DNA of 64,000 nt, from positions 7,688,001-7,752,000 of the forward strand of contig NZ_CP107989.1 in assembly GCF_041435015.1 (NCBI RefSeq), written 5' to 3'. Position numbers and translations under genes: made by a program. This DNA is from Streptomyces canus (GTDB lineage: Bacteria; Actinomycetota; Actinomycetes; Streptomycetales; Streptomycetaceae). Positions 63,915 to 64,000 of the stretch are shown here, in pieces. Each line of letters begins with the position of its first letter. The stretch's first letter is position 1. The notes below the pieces were generated by a model that was not told where the DNA came from, made no database searches, and saw nothing but the letters and a program-made list of their open reading frames with translations.

Positions 63915-64000
63915 CCGACACCGTTGAGATGAAGCCGGCCTCGGAGGAAGAGGTCCGCGAGGCGCTGTACGACGTCGTCGACCCCGAGCTGGGCATCGAT
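63911..64000 (+). CDS. metal-sulfur cluster assembly factor, DUF59/SufT-like (partial)
   Basis: The ATG at 63911 overlaps the sufU stop. The thirty codons before the window ends read TDTVEMKPASEEEVREALYD and VVDPELGID, the start of a DUF59 (MIP18/PaaD-like) domain, in which 'DPELG.(N/D)I' is the hallmark. SufT-type proteins help in maturation of some Fe-S enzymes and are common at the end of actinobacterial suf operons. Confidence 0.88.
   Translation, partial: MTDTVEMKPASEEEVREALYDVVDPELGID

Overview
The window is chromosomal DNA from a Streptomyces (very GC-rich, GC-ending codons, frequent GTG/TTG starts, many -10-only leaderless promoters). It holds whiA and the gene order uvrC-rapZ-yvcK-whiA, gap-pgk-tpiA-secG, tkt-tal-zwf-opcA-pgl and sufRBDCSU, the usual conserved core of that genus. 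All identifications come from reading the sequence and from family knowledge; no database was searched.

Layout. 1-7300: end of a TerC-like gene, a small protein, a ChaA-type antiporter, an MHS transporter, an LD-carboxypeptidase, aroQ and a polar amino-acid ABC importer. 7595-14530: an accessory island of about 6.9 kb made largely of broken genes. It has a second, truncated 3' end of the MBL-fold hydrolase gene, a possible serine-recombinase N-terminus, ends of a radical-SAM gene and of an exported-protein gene, one intact GNAT gene, a deleted IS1380-type element plus a solo end of another, a GH5 glycosidase cleanly split by an intact IS3-family element, and a truncated integrase-like gene. 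14346-28533: MBL hydrolase, mycothiol-dependent isomerase-like gene, uvrA, a lacI-pfkB pair with a strong palindromic operator, an XRE-type regulator, a lone receiver, a sugar-binding lipoprotein, a large sensor kinase and a LuxR-type response regulator. 29183-34237: uvrC-rapZ-yvcK-whiA with overlapping start and stop codons. 34384-37338: a secreted M14 carboxypeptidase. 37552-41012: gap, pgk, tpiA, secG. 41227-50166: an RbpA paralogue, a tiny membrane peptide, pgi, and the oppositely transcribed pentose-phosphate operon tkt-tal-zwf-opcA-pgl. 50521-57515: ctaB, a small conserved gene, an amidohydrolase, a nucleotidyltransferase-like gene, ctaA, a two-gene ABC exporter and an AAC(3)-like acetyltransferase. 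57677-64000: the suf iron-sulfur assembly operon, cut by the window end inside a DUF59 gene.

How it fits together. Glycolysis (pgi, gap, pgk, tpiA) and the oxidative and non-oxidative pentose-phosphate pathway (zwf, opcA, pgl, tal, tkt) lie side by side. The haem-O and haem-A synthases (ctaB, ctaA) are close together, and the suf operon supplies Fe-S clusters under its own repressor. The most unusual part is the island. Its outer edges share a 10-bp core, and exchanging the two ends at that core rebuilds an in-frame MBL gene. This suggests site-specific integration into that gene by an element that brought its own replacement 3' end, followed by decay. I see no CRISPR array, tRNA, rRNA or recognisable defence system.
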